Source: Vitellaria paradoxa (lineage: Eukaryota > Streptophyta > Magnoliopsida > Ericales > Sapotaceae). Taken from it: 64,000 bases of DNA. Both the position numbers and the translations under genes were made by a program. The notes beneath the pieces were generated by a model. That model was not told the DNA's origin and searched no databases. It was given only the letters and a program-made list of their open reading frames with translations. How positions within the stretch are numbered: the stretch's first letter is position 1; every line of letters begins with the position of its first letter. The DNA lies in NCBI GenBank assembly GCA_019916065.1, contig CM034243.1:1116001-1180000 (forward strand). The letters run 5' to 3'. Below are positions 36,390 to 49,900 of the stretch, piece by piece.

Positions 36390-38060
36390 AATTCGTTTAT
36401 ATTCATTTAATTAGATAAATGAACAAGATTTAATATTTTTTTCAAACTTGATTGGTAAACAAGCCAAGTTTGAACAAGAGTGAGCTCGCAAACAAGCTTG
36501 TTTATCATTCGTGAGCGAGCGATGAGCATACTCGTTTATAGGTCACATGGTTGTTTAAGTACTAATGAACATGCTTATAATTGAATTACCGAAAATTGCT
36601 TGTAAGGTTTTAATTACTTAGCTTTTGTTAAACTTAATTAGATATAAGTTGTTGTTTGTTACGTTAGAAAAACTTCTATGTTTGTTGATTTGCTTATTGA
36701 AAATTCTCTGAATCAAGCAATCACACAAAAAGTAAAGAGAAGAACACCAAATAATAATGAGGAAACTCTCTCACAGGGAGAAAAACCTCAATTACAAATC
36801 CTACTATCAACGGGTTGCAAAACACTACTTGAATTCTTTATGAACATTCGCACAAATTCTTTCGCTAATCTTACTCGAATCACTCGACTAACTCTACAAG
36901 CGGACTTTCTGATTCACACAGAAAGTAAAGGAAGAATACAAAGAAAAATAAGAGAAAGACTTATAAGTTCACAAAAGAGAAATTCTCTCTCACAAGATTA
37001 TAATATGCCTCTTCAGTTCCATATTATACATTAAGCTTGGGTGTATATGTACAGACTTACAAAATCGTATTTTAATTAAGACTCAAACATATAAATAGAT
37101 TTTCTAAAAACAAATTTCATAATCGGTAATAGAATCTTTCATAAAATAATTCATTCGAACCATCACGCTCCCATCGGCTAGGCTGCAAGGTCTATTGGAA
37201 TCCATTTTGGACCAGAAATCAACATAGGCTAACCCTTGCGCATCTTGCGGGCTCCCAGTGCCAATGTGGCGCTGCCGCATACTCTCTGCGATCTGTTTGC
37301 GATGCGCACTAAAATTTTGCATGTCCTGATTTGTGCATTTGATGCGAAAAGCCAATATATATATATGTATGAAATAATTATTATTAGAGTTTTATTTTAT
37401 TAATATTAGATTTTATATTAGGATTTTATTTTATTTTATTTTATAAAAGATTTATTTTATTTTAGGAAGATTTTATTTAGATTTATTTTAAATAGGATTT
37501 GTCAGAATATTTGATTTTACTTTATTTTTAGTAATTTTGATGCTGTATTAACCTATTTAAAGGCTTAAAATGATTAGGGTCAGAGACATTGATGAATATG
37601 AAAAATTGAGTTATTGAAACCTCCGCGGCTTGTTTTTCCTCCCGCTCTTCTTCTTTCTTCCCTCTCTCCTAAACTTCTTCTTCTCTCTTTATTTAAACTT
37701 GTTCTACGTTAGCAGTCTTCTTCTTTACTCCTATTTAAACTTGGATTGTAATATTACTCTCTTTTTGGAACTTGCAGATATTTTAAACTTGGAATAATTA
37801 TTTTCCTTTTCAAATTAGGAAACATACAAATCTGTCATATTTAATTTAAGATTTTGTATGGATTTGCCATTATAAAATCTTACACTTATTAACAGGCTTG
37901 TGAACAAGCTCAATTAGAAGCTTACGAGCATAGCTCAAACTTATCAATATACCTAACAAACAAGTTTGAACATAATGTCTTGAGTTCGTTCAAAACTCAA
38001 GCTTGCCAATAAACTTAACAAACAAGCCTAAATATGCTACTACTTAGCTTGTCTCGGCTC
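36390..38060. repeat. Dispersed repeat family member, split by an LTR-type insertion
   Basis: 36,390-36,697 and 37,885-38,060 carry the same vocabulary (GTGAGCTCGCAAACAAGCTTG; AACAGGCTTGTGAACAAGCT) and match the 23.4-23.8 kb copy in order. They are the two halves of one older repeat, separated by the 1.2-kb insertion described separately. Confidence 0.55.
36698..37884. mobile_element. LTR-type insertion, TG...CA, TSD CTTAT
   Basis: The segment begins TGAAAATTCTCTGAATC and ends TAAAATCTTACA. CTTAT flanks it on both sides (36693-36697 and 37885-37889), and an older repeat resumes on either side, so 1,187 bp were inserted. No protein domain is visible. One part (37,540-37,640) reads like a copia-type LTR leader (TATTTAAAGGCTTAAAATG, then GAAACCTCCGCGGC). 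It may be a solo LTR or a small non-autonomous element; orientation is uncertain. Confidence 0.65.
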
Positions 38061-38908
38061 GTTGGCGGCCCTAGAAAGTTAGATGTGATCTGTGATGTGC
38101 TGAAAAAATGGGGGAAAAAACTCATGTTTAATTTGCAAAAATACTAACAACTATTTGAGTTTTACTCATAATTTATTCAATTAAAAGTTATTCAAAATTA
38201 AATAAATGTTTCACTATTGATTTTATTATTTTTGCTATTTTTAGATTTTTAACTAAAACTAATTATATTTTTGGTTTGAGATTTTTAAGGTATAATCTTT
38301 CTTTCTTTCTTTTTTTTAATTGGGAAAATCAAATAATGAATATAAAATAAATAAGTTTTTGTTCCCAAAAAAAAAAAATGAAGGCAATCTTGTTTTGGTA
38401 GAAATGTAACGTAATCTTGTTGGTCTCTTCCAAATTTAGTGAATGAGGTGCCAATTTAGATTCTTTACAAATACTGGTCCCTTTGTCCCTTGTGTGTATG
38501 AAATTGTGACTTCTTTTAGCATAAAGTTAAAACGAGTCTTTTGCATTAGATGGAATTTCCCATCATAGCTTAAAATGGAATTTTTAGTTGGTCAAATTCA
38601 TTTAGAAGTCATGGAATTTCAAAACCCATCTTTGTCAAGGCTGTGAGAATCTGTGATGATACGAGAGCTCTATGTTGCATCCTGCCTCCATTATGTTCTT
38701 CGTAACATTTAAACTCACTTTTTAAATTCTAAAATGAAAAACAAAGAACTTAAGTCTTGCCACTTCTGGGCTACCACTTGCCAATTCTTCTTTTAACATG
38801 CATACTGGTAGCAAAGGAAAGTTGTCTATCTTTCTTTTGTTTTTTGTATGTAGTTCATCTATATGACATCCTGTGTGTTTCAGCGGCAGACTAAATCATT
38901 TTTGAAGC
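38061..38908. other. Upstream region of the PPR gene
   Basis: AT-rich; no other gene seen. A good splice-acceptor context (GTGTGTTTCAG, 38,873-38,883) ends 25 bases before the start codon, so the 5' UTR may contain an intron. Confidence 0.4.
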
Positions 38909-40423
38909 ATGAACATAATATGGCCAAGGCTTCTAAACCCCAAACACCTCATTCAGTTCATTAAGAATCAGAAAAACCCGTTGACAGCTCTTCAAATATT
39001 CAATGAAGCAAAATCCAAATTCCCCAAATACCATCACAATGGTCCGGCCTATGCCACCATGATCAACATCCTCGGAAACTCAGGCCGAATAGCTGAGATG
39101 AAAGAAGTTATTGGCCAGATGAAAGAGGACTCCTGTGAGTGCAGAGATTCGGTCTTTGCAAGTGCAATAAATAGCTATGCAAAAGCTGGATTGATGGATG
39201 AAGCCATCTCTTTATTTAGAAGCCTTCCTCAATTCAATTGTGTAAACTGGACCGAATCTTTCAATGCCCTTTTGCAAATTATGGTGAAAGAATCTGATCT
39301 AGAAACCGCTTATCATCTTTTCTTGGAGAATTATCTTTGTTGGGAAGTGAAGTCTCGGACTCGTTCCTTAAACTTGCTAATAGTTGCTCTCTGCCAGAGC
39401 AGTCATTCTGATCTTGCATTGCAAGTTTTCCGGGAAATGAATTTTATGTGCTGCTATCCAGATAGAGAAACTTATCTGATTCTAATGAGAGGTTTGTGTG
39501 AAGATGGGAGGCTAAATGAAGCCACCCATTTGTTGTACTCCATGTTTTGGAGAATCTCTCAAAAGGGCAGTGGTGAGGATGTAGTAGTTTATAGAACGCT
39601 CTTAGATACTTTATGTGATCATGGACAGGTCCAAGAAGCTCTGGACATTCTGGACAAGGTTCTAAGGAAAGGCCTTAAGGCCCCAAAACGGTGCCGCAAA
39701 CAACTTGATGTTAACCAGTGGGGTAGAGATGAAGACGCGCAACAAGCTAAGGTTTTGATCCATGAAGCTCTGATCAAAGGTTTGGTTCCCAACTCTGATA
39801 GTTACAGTGCAATGGCTATTGATCTTTACGCTGAAGGTAAGATCACTGAGGCTAACAAAGTGCTCCATGAAATGAATGATAGAGGTTTTAGACCACCAGT
39901 CGTAATTTATGAAGCCAAGGTAGCTGCTTTGTGTGGGGCAGGTAGAGTTGATGAAGCAATAGAAGTGATTGAAGGTGATATGATGGAGGGGAATTGTATT
40001 CCCACTGTTGGGTTATATAATACTATAATAAAAGGCCTGTGTGGAGAAAGAAATTCTGCTTTGGCTGTCAAGTATTTGGAGAAGATGAGTAGGCACGTAG
40101 GTTTTGCTCCCAACAAGGAGACTTACTCCCTTTTAGTGAATGGCCTATGTTTTGATGGCAGATTTGTGGAAGCCAGCCAGATTCTTGAAGGGATGTTGAT
40201 TAAATCATACCGACCGAGTCATGCCACTTACAATACACTCATCCGGGGTCTTTGCACCATGGGCAGGCTATACGAAGCCGTGATGTGGTTGGAGGAGATG
40301 GTTAGCCAGGGGTTGATACCAGAAAATTGTGTATGGAATGCATTAGTAACTTCTAACTGTTCAGGCAAAATTGTTGGTGACTACTACTGTAGAATGCTGA
40401 AGCAACTACAGAGACCACCTTGA
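38909..40423 (+). CDS. EMB3101: P-class pentatricopeptide repeat protein, At1g05600/EMB3101-like
   Basis: Intronless, 504 aa, as usual for PPR genes. About ten 35-residue helical repeats can be seen: e.g. YATMINILGNSGRIAEMKEV, FASAINSYAKAGLMDEAISL, YLILMRGLCEDGRLNEATHL, YNTIIKGLCGERNSALAVKY, YSLLVNGLCFDGRFVEASQI and YNTLIRGLCTMGRLYEAVMW. The N-terminal MNIIWPRLLNPKHL and the block LLYSMFWRISQKGSGEDVVVYR agree with Arabidopsis At1g05600 (EMB3101), recalled and not searched. Only P-type motifs are present, with no E or DYW domain, so it is not an RNA-editing deaminase type. P-class proteins bind organellar RNA and support its processing or stability; the organelle is not clear from the N-terminus. 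The Arabidopsis gene is required for embryo development. The frame is intact. Confidence 0.92.
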   Translation: MNIIWPRLLNPKHLIQFIKNQKNPLTALQIFNEAKSKFPKYHHNGPAYATMINILGNSGRIAEMKEVIGQMKEDSCECRDSVFASAINSYAKAGLMDEAISLFRSLPQFNCVNWTESFNALLQIMVKESDLETAYHLFLENYLCWEVKSRTRSLNLLIVALCQSSHSDLALQVFREMNFMCCYPDRETYLILMRGLCEDGRLNEATHLLYSMFWRISQKGSGEDVVVYRTLLDTLCDHGQVQEALDILDKVLRKGLKAPKRCRKQLDVNQWGRDEDAQQAKVLIHEALIKGLVPNSDSYSAMAIDLYAEGKITEANKVLHEMNDRGFRPPVVIYEAKVAALCGAGRVDEAIEVIEGDMMEGNCIPTVGLYNTIIKGLCGERNSALAVKYLEKMSRHVGFAPNKETYSLLVNGLCFDGRFVEASQILEGMLIKSYRPSHATYNTLIRGLCTMGRLYEAVMWLEEMVSQGLIPENCVWNALVTSNCSGKIVGDYYCRMLKQLQRPP

Positions 40424-42257
40424 TGGTTCCTATGCAACAGTTATTATTTTCTTTTTATCGGTCCCTTTTTTTTTGTGTGTTGTTTGATCAATATGGGAAA
40501 ATTTTCAATATATCTCATTCCCTCTTATTTACCTGTTTGTGCTTTTGTCAATATAAACTTTTGCATCATAGACTCAGAAATACTTCAAATTTCAATATTC
40601 TGGTAAATGAATTTAAAACAAATGGTTTTCATCATCACTGGATCCAGTAAACAGCCAGTTGAGGACAAATTTGTTTCTTAAAGACTGGATGCAGGTGTTA
40701 GCATAAATTAAATTATAATCCAAGTATTTTACATTACTTAAATGAACAATCGCTTCCTCACTCCATTGAAATTGTTCCTGCCTCACTTGAGTCCGTTCGA
40801 ACAGGGGTACGAGCAGATTGGCATCCTTTGGCTCTTTTGTGCTTTTGCAATCCTTTATTAGCATTTAATTCCTTGATTAGCTTTCTTCACCGAACATGTG
40901 GGAAAATGGATATATGTGAGTAACTGGACAATTATATCATTCAATAAAAACATGATTAATCACATTAAGGTTAATTAGATTAAACAAGTAATTACGACTT
41001 AGTTACTAATTTTTGATTCAAAGAAAACTCATTTAAAGATCAAGGCTAATTTTTCACAATATGCGTATAAATGGTTATATATACAAACATTCAAATGGGT
41101 ACATAAACTTAGAGAAATTAATAAATGAAAAATCCAAAAATATAAAAATTGTTGGTTATGAATTAAGAAATGAAAAATAAATGATTTAATGTTGAAATGA
41201 ATGAACTCCCTCCTTAAGGCTATTAATTAGGTTCTGGTTTGGGTGTAATTGATTCTGTGTCAAGTGTAATATATATCTGTATCAAGTGTTGATGCTAGAA
41301 TGATAGGGAGTTCTCTCTAAGACAATTATTCTATTGACTAAGTTATGGTTCTGATACAACTAATTCTGCATCAGCTTTCACTTATTTCTGTACCAAGTAA
41401 TACAAGAAAAATGAGCGCTGAGTTAAGGGCATCACGCTGTAACTTCTAATGTTTATATGAATTTGTTATTTTGTCAAATAAAAGAAGTGGATAGATTTTG
41501 TTAAGTGTTAACACTTTTTTCCAACATATATATAGATATGGACATGTAAATATACATACGTAAATAATTAGGATTTGTTTTTCTTAAAAAAATAAAAATC
41601 TATGCATCATGAAGGATAATAATTTTAAATTAAGTTTACCATGGAGTTTAATGTTTGTTTGTTTTTTTTTTTCTCCTTATTCGTTCTTTTTCCTCTTCTT
41701 CAACTTAAGTTTGTAAAAAGAGAAGAGGATGGAAGATGAATTACAAAACTAGCACTTAAAATGTTTTTTCCTTTTTAAATTTTATTTTATTTTTATCTGA
41801 AAAGTGAAAGTTCTTGAGTTTGGAATCCTTTAAAATTTACTTGTTTTGAGCTCAGGAAATTTTGGTTATGAAAATGAAATTATTTTATTAAAAATTTATT
41901 TTTTGTAATTTTACTTAAAGTAATATGTTGAGTTTTTTATGTTTTTTTTTTATAAATAAAAATTCAAATTAAACAATAAATTTATTGTATTTACTAAATT
42001 TTACACCTCCGGTCCATCACACGGATTGCTGTTGGTATTTTAATAAATATGAGTAATGATGTTTGAATGACTTTATAAAGTAATTTTTAGCATTATGTAA
42101 CATTTTTATAGCCAAAATTTATTTATTTATTTTGTAATTTTTCTTTTTACAGCAAATTAATGAAAAATGATTAAACCCGAAAAAGAAACTTTGGTTTCTA
42201 CTATCGGCAATTAACACTGGCCGATCCGCCGAAATTATAAATGGTAGACAAGAAAAT
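40424..42257. other. 3' UTR of the PPR gene and promoter region of VPS8
   Basis: No gene recognised. About 300 bases of T-rich 3' UTR follow the stop, then AT-rich DNA. An in-frame TGA directly precedes the VPS8 start codon. Confidence 0.45.
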
Positions 42258-45200
42258 GTGAATGGTAACAAGATGACTAGGCGGCTTAGTAATCCACCTC
42301 TGGAGGAGATGGAGCTCGATCTCGAGGCGTTTCTGGCGTCAGAGGGTACAACTGACGACGACGCCGACGCCGACGACGACGACCTCCGCTCCATCCCTCG
42401 TCGCACTGTCGATGAAATCCTCAACGATTCTGATTCCGAATCCTCATCCTCTCCTCCTTCGCCTCCCTCCGATCAATCTTTCCCCGTCGACGCTGCCCCG
42501 GTATTTAGCCCTAAAACCCTCCCGGAGTCTCGTGTTGATCAAACCCTAAAATCGTTGCATTTTGATGAGTCAAAATTTAAATTTAGTTCGGTTAGTCGGA
42601 CGAAATCTGGTGAATCCTCCGGCGATTCGTTTTTGTTACGTAGAACTGCGTTGCACCCCTTTCCGCCATTGTTTGGCGGCGTTAGGTCCACTGCCAAGCC
42701 TGGTGCTGCACTTGCGGCCGCTGCGGCAGCTTCTCGTCCCGTTCCGACTCCTCATGCGGCTGCAATTAAATCAAGAAGAGCCAGCAGTTCTACTTTGCGG
42801 GATGCAGTAGGCATTGAAGAGTTGGGTTCAAAAGCTGGCGATCTCGAAGTAGCTGGTGATGGTTCTAATGGCGTTGCTTCTGAAATTAGTTCTTCAGAAG
42901 GGAAATTAGTTGCAGAAGATGTTCAGTTAGATACTAATCAATCTGCATCCACTGCTTCCACCGGGAAGGTAGATGATAATAATGAAATATTGGCAGAAGA
43001 TGAGAATTGGGAGAATTCAACTGAGGATGGGAGAATTTTCTGTGTCAAGCAGATCGAGGCAGAACCAGCACAAGCATCTCAACTAGATGTATTATGTGTT
43101 AATGATTCTTATGAAATTCTATCAGGTTCACCCCACACAGAATATTCGCTAAACACTGATAAAAATTTGAATTTGGAAAAGAATGCAATTTCAATCTCCA
43201 ATGACTTTATAAATGAAGAAGTCCCATCGTCACCTGCAGATGAAAATAGTGGTGTTATGTCAGAAATTATTGATGCTACTGAAACTACAGAAAAGCAAAC
43301 AATGTCTTCCCCTGTGTCTGATAACAAAAGAAAGATTGAGGATGATATTACAATTGCAACATCTGAACCTGAAAAGGCCATACCTCATTCTGCAGATGAC
43401 GATGTGAGTCTCACTGGAGTTGACACTGATTCCAAAAGCGATGTTGTGGACCTCATTGAAGGCACAATTAGTCCATGGGAGAACAAAAGCAGCAAAAGGA
43501 CAGAGAAAAAACCGCTCTCATCCATGAAGCCCCTTGAATTAGCTGAAGAACTTGAAAAAAAACAAGCATTTACTGGTTTGGATCGGGAAAATGATATTGC
43601 TGCTCAACCAATGAGGCTTGAGGGTGTCCGAAGGGGATCAATTGCTTTGGGATACTTTGATGTTGATGCCAACAACACTTTCACGAGGACTATCTCATCT
43701 CAGGCGTTCAGACGGGATCAGGGATCTGCACAAGTTGTGGCTGTTCATCTCAACTTCATTGCAGTGGGAATGTCGAAAGGGATAGTTCTAGTTGTCCCCA
43801 GTAAATACTCTCCTCATTGTGCTGACAACATGGATGCAAAGGTTGGTTGTATAGTCGTTCACTCACATCACCTTTATTTTTTATTTCCTTTTAGCAAGCA
43901 TGTGGGCTTCATTTTATTTAATTAATTTATTTTTAATCCTAGAGGTATTGCTGCTGAAAACATCACTACTATGTTGTTGTACCTCACTCTGGCTAAAAAT
44001 AAATAGGTTTTGACTAATAAAGAGATTTGTTCAATAGAGTAATAGTGTTGCTTTCCTACTTCAACATTTTTTTTAAAACTTGAAACGACAACAACAACAA
44101 CAGTAGCAACAACAATGCTGATTACTGCACAGAAATCAAAATTTTAATCTACTTCCGTTCTTTTAGTGGGCAATTTCAGCTGTCAAAGCATCTTACCACA
44201 TCAAGAAATGCTTGGGTTTATATTGCATTGTATACATTTAAAGCATTTAGTTATGCCCATGCTAAACTATGTTAAATGTATTCCAGATGGTGATGCTTGG
44301 ATCACAAGGGGATAACTCACATTCCCCGGTAACTGCCATGTGCTTCAATCCGTTAGGAGACCTACTTTTCACAGGATACGATGATGGGCATATTACCGTT
44401 TGGGATGTGCAGAAGGGATCTGCGGTAAAAGTTGTTACTGGAATACATGATGCACCTGTGGTGCATATGTTATACCTGGGACAGGATTCTCAAGTTACTC
44501 GCCAAGTTACTCGACAGTTTAGGCTAGTTAGCGGTGATAGTAAGGGTTTGGTTTGGTTGATTACTTTCTCAGTGGTTCCATGGCTTAATAGATTTACCTT
44601 TTATACAACGGTAAAGCCCTTTTCTGTGATAGTAATCATGTGCCTATTTTGAGTAAGGTTTTCTAAATGATTGTTCTGAACTGATAATGAATGCATTATG
44701 CTACTAAGATTAAATGGCTATGTCTATTGGAACAGTGTCTTCTTGATGGACGAAATACGGGCAAAGTATTATGTGCTTCTCCTCTGCTTTCGGATGAATG
44801 TTGTGGAGGTGCTTTATTGTCCTCCCATGGGAATGCTACAGGATCAAGCAGCAGTATTGGCGGCATGATGGGAGGTGTGCTTGGTGGAGATTCTGGTCGG
44901 AAACTTTTAAATGATAAGTCTACTTCAGTTGAAGAAGGTGTGGTCATATTTGCCACTTACCAAAGTGCTCTGGTGGTATGAAGTTCAGAAGATTGCATAA
45001 TTCCAAACACCTTTTTTTTGTCCATTGAAATGATTCCTTGCTGTTGTTTTTTCTTTTTTAATATATGTTATTGTCAGCTGTGCTTGCTGCAGGCAAGGGT
45101 GAGTCCTAATGTGGTAGTCTATGCTCAGCTTTCAAGACCTGATGGAGTTCGGGAGGGTTCAATGCCTTACACTGCTTGGAAATGCATGGGGCAGCAACAC

Positions 45201-46552
45201 GATTCTTCCACCGGTATATACTAATGGCTTTTTATTTTTTAAATTCATGCTGAGTGTTCTGAAGATATGATATTATTGCAGAAAATATGCCTGTGGAAAC
45301 ATCAGAAAAAGTTTCACTTCTTGCAATTGCTTGGGATCGGAAAGTTCAGGTTGCAAAATTGGTCAAATCAGAATTGAAAATGCATGGGAAATGGACACTT
45401 GAAAGCTCAGCAATTGGTGTGGCATGGTTGGATGACCAGGCATTTTTTCTTTCTCTTTTTCTTTTCAGTTGCTTTTCTTGTTTATTTGTCCTTTAGTATT
45501 ATTATTTTTTAAATAATTTGTTTATCCTTTTATTACATATAAATAAATTGGCTTTCGTTCTGGTTCACTCTTGTTTTATCTTCTTATATCTTGAAATGCA
45601 TTATGAGAAGGTTTCGATTTCATTTACAATCAAAATAGAAGACATAATTGGGACTCTCTATGTGTCCAGATGTTGGTGGTCCTCACATCAAATGGACAAC
45701 TTTGTATGTTTGCAAAAGATGGAACTGTAATTCACCAGACAAGTTTTGCTTTTGATGGATCTGGAGGAGATGATCTTGTCGCATATCATACTCACTTTAC
45801 AAATATCTATGGAAATCCTGAGAAAGCTTATCACAACTCTGTCACAGTTAGAGGGGCTACCATATATATAGTTGGACCTACACATCTTATTGTTTGCCGT
45901 CTTCTTCCATGGAAGGAACGTATTCAGGTTTTGCGGAAAGCAGGAGATTGGATGGGTGCATTGAACATGGCGATGACCCTTTATGATGGTCAAGCCCATG
46001 GTGTACTTGACCTTCCTAAAGCCACGGGCGCTGTACAGGTGGCCATTATGCCATACCTTGTGGAATTGCTTTTGTCATATGTAGATGAAGTATTTTCTTA
46101 TATATCAGTAGCATTCTGCAATCAAATTGGGAAGCTGGAACAATTAGATGACTCAGAGGGTAGATCCACTTCTGTCCATTCAGAGATCAAAGAGCAATTT
46201 GCTCGAGTTGGTGGTGTTGCTGTTGAATTCTGTGTTCATATCAAAAGAACAGACATCCTTTTTGATGAAATTCTTTCTAAATTTGTGGCTGTTCAACATA
46301 GAGGTATATCCTTGCGTTGGTGTGGGTACTTCTATTAGAAACTATGACTAATTAGTAATTTCTAGGTTGACTGCAGATCAAAATTACCCAACTCAAGATT
46401 ACCTGTCAGAAAAAAGCTTAGAAAATCCTTGTCACAAGTTCTCATAATGAGAATGCATTGGATCCTGTAGAAAACAAACATAAGTTTCCATGACTAAGCT
46501 AGTGAAAATCTTAGTATTGCACTGGTCTCTAGTCATGTTCTTTCTTAACTTG

Positions 46553-46596
<44 letters not shown>

Positions 46597-46916
46597 TAAC
46601 TTTATTCCCTAAATAGACCAATTGAGCGTAGTGCCAAAACTAGCCAAGGTGACAATGCATGTTGGCAATAAAAGAATAATTGGTAAATTTGCATGACAAT
46701 GCTTATCATCTATTCTGCTTCCATTTTTTTTCCCCAGATGCTATGTAAGGTAAAATGTCAATGCTTGTGATCTCAGTTACTGTTAAGAGCTTCTTCACAG
46801 ATTCTTCCTTGAGGCTGTAAATTTATTATTTTTTTTTAAATCATTTTCTTTGAGATGTAAAATTGATGGTGCAAAAATGTAATGGCTTTCCTTATTTACC
46901 ATAAATATTAGTTTAC

Positions 46917-46965
<49 letters not shown>

Positions 46966-49900
46966 TACTTGAGAATACAGATTAAATAACTTCCTTTGCA
47001 CTTTTTTTTTGGTCCCCCGGGGGGTTTGGCTGGTTAAATTATTCGGCTGTAATTCAATTGTTAGGACAATGGGAACACTTTCTTATATTTTGCCTCGTAT
47101 GGTTATATGTCATCTTGTGAAAAAATTGACGGAAATATTCTTGTTCCTGTCTATATGTTGCTAATTCTTTTTGCATCTATAGACACATTTTTGGAGCTTT
47201 TGGAGCCTTATATATTGAAAGACATGCTTGGAACCTTACCCCCTGAGGTACTTCTTTCTGTGACGAGCATTGACTCTTGTAAAACTAACTGTAGACTGTA
47301 AAATTTAGTTTATTTATTTCCCCTTTTTCTTTTGGGGCAAAGATTATGCAAGTGCTGGTGGAGCATTATAGCACGAAAGGTTGGTTGCAGCGGGTAGAAC
47401 AGTGTGTTCTACACATGGACATTTCTTCCCTTGATTTCAACCAGGTGATATTGTATTCATGTTTTATCGGTGTTATTAATTATTAATTTGAATTGATGAG
47501 TGCTAAGTAATAAATACATAGTTGATTGGTATGTAATTGTTAGAAGTTGCCCCACATTGGTTCATGTAAAAAGTTATTTCTCCTATACAAGAGATGGACT
47601 TCCCTCATCTTAATATCTGAGTCTTAAGGTTGAGGCCCATCCTCTTATGTATTGTTTGACTTCTTGACATGATATCAGTGTGGGTTTTCAACAGGAGCTC
47701 ACCACAGTTTACGTTGTGTTTATGTCTAAGCGGGCCAATGTAAGAGGGGCTGTTGAAGTTGTCCCACATCGTTCCATAAGAAAAGTTATTTCTCCTATAT
47801 AAGATATGGACTTCTCTCACCTTAACATCTAGGTTTAAGGTCGAGACCCATCCTCTTATGTATTGTTAGGCTCCTTGACATTAATATATGAAGCAAGAAC
47901 AGATTTACATGGTATAGGCATGAGACAGACTCACATTACCAGCAAGTCTGTGTTAAATTTGGAAAATTATTATTTGTATACAATCAGGATATGGCAACAT
48001 GTTTGTATGTGTGTAATGGTTGTCCTGATATGGAATGTATATTGATATATAATTTATTGCGGCATATAACCATTCTTTGAAATTTTATAAAATATTCTAA
48101 CTTACTAACTAATATTTTGGATTTATAAGAGAACATTGCAAGTTATGCTGTACTGACATAGGAACAAATTGAACAAGATTTGACCTCATTACTTCTCACT
48201 TCTTTAAGACTCTCACTTCTCTAAGAACAGACCAGGTATTTGCTTGAATTTTTCTTGAATGCCAAACTGGAAAGGTGAAATTGTATCAATTGAAAAGAGA
48301 AAAGAAGAAGAGTGGGACGGGGGGTTGCAACTTTCAACATGCATTAGTAGGGTGACGTCTTGGAAGTATAGGATATGTTTGGTAGAAATGCCTGTTATGA
48401 CTGATTCGTTGTAGAAGTATCTGTGCCTGATGGCTTCCGTTTTTCATCATGTTCTTCGCTTCTTTTCTGTTCTTGGTAAATCCTGATATTTGTGCACAAT
48501 TAGTTAGTAATTATGTAATTCATCTCACAGGTTGTCCGTTTATGTCGGGAGCATAGATTGTACGGTGCACTGGTATATTTGTTCAACAGAGGCTTAGATG
48601 ATTTCAGGGCTCCCTTAGAGGAGCTTCTGATTGTTTTACGAAATAGCGAAAGAGACAATGCTGCTGCTCTTGGGTATGTTGTTACATTCGAGTTTTCTAA
48701 CTAAAAGGTGGTGAATTACTTTTGAGGGATGCGTTTAGTACTATATTTATCAATCCCGGTTAAAAGTGATCTGCAAATTGGGCACTGTGAAATTGATTGC
48801 TACTCTACTCAACCTGCTGATCATTGTGTAGATTTGATCAATAAAGTTTCTTGCTTGATATCATTAGGGTCTGTCAGTGCCTGTGTAGGGCCTTTGGAAA
48901 TGGGAACCTTCCCTTGTTTAATGGTCTACTATAAATGTTCACTTTCCCCTCCCACTCGCCCACCTACCCACACACACAAGAAGTCTAAGATGAACTTCTT
49001 AAATAAAAATTACCTTGCACACACTATATTTCTTATTTTGTGGTACGGCATCGCTTCAGATTGGTCCCTTATTGTCATGGTCTGTGGAAATAGGTATCGG
49101 ATGCTTGTTTACTTGAAGTACTGCTTTTCTGGACTTGCTTTTCCACCAGGTATGGTTTTGAGACACTATTTCTAGTTTCAAAGTAATTGAACTGTTGCAA
49201 GAGAATTTTGCATAATTTAGTTTGTGATGAATTGATCATTCACATAACGTTTGATTGTTTTGCATATATGGAAATTATGAAGCTAGTGATATGTGAAATT
49301 GAATAAACTGAATTAATAATGATGATCCACTTGAGAAGGGAGCTGTCTTTTCTGCAGCTTGTTTTGCTGAGACACTTGAAATGGAATCAAATTCTTCTTC
49401 CCCCCCCCCCCCCCCCGGGCGGGGGGGGGGAGATATAGCTAATGCACATGAGCTTCTACTATGGTAATATTATGTTGTAATTCTTAGTGTAAGTGTGGTG
49501 CTGATTTCTTATAGTTGAAAGTCTTATAGAAACAATAAAGTTGTCCCTCTCTTGGCCCATTAAAAAGTTAATCTAGCCACAAATATGAAAATTGAAGTTC
49601 AAACAAGTATTCAAGGCTCGAATAGTGAACGAGGACATGAAGTAAGTTGGGTGACTAGACAAGGTGCTCTTTGTCAGAGTTAACTTGCCCCTTTTAGAAG
49701 ACATTGCCTTTTTACATAAATTAGCTTATGTTGTGTTTAAAAGATTACCCAGCTAATAATCTTAATTCATGAAGCTTTCATATTTGCATTTCTCCCATGA
49801 ATTTGTGTAAAGCTGAACTCTGGATGATTTCTTTGTTGATATTCAACTTTTTTTTTTTTGATGAATAAACAAATTTTATTAACAAGGCATTAGGAGAATG

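Noticed and set aside
42258..46338. VPS8 N-terminal, WD40 and C-terminal RING parts as separate genes
   Set aside because: All 19 exons join in phase and follow the order of one known protein.
46795..47001. Poly-asparagine ORF on minus
   Set aside because: Produced by the ATT microsatellite in VPS8 intron 6.
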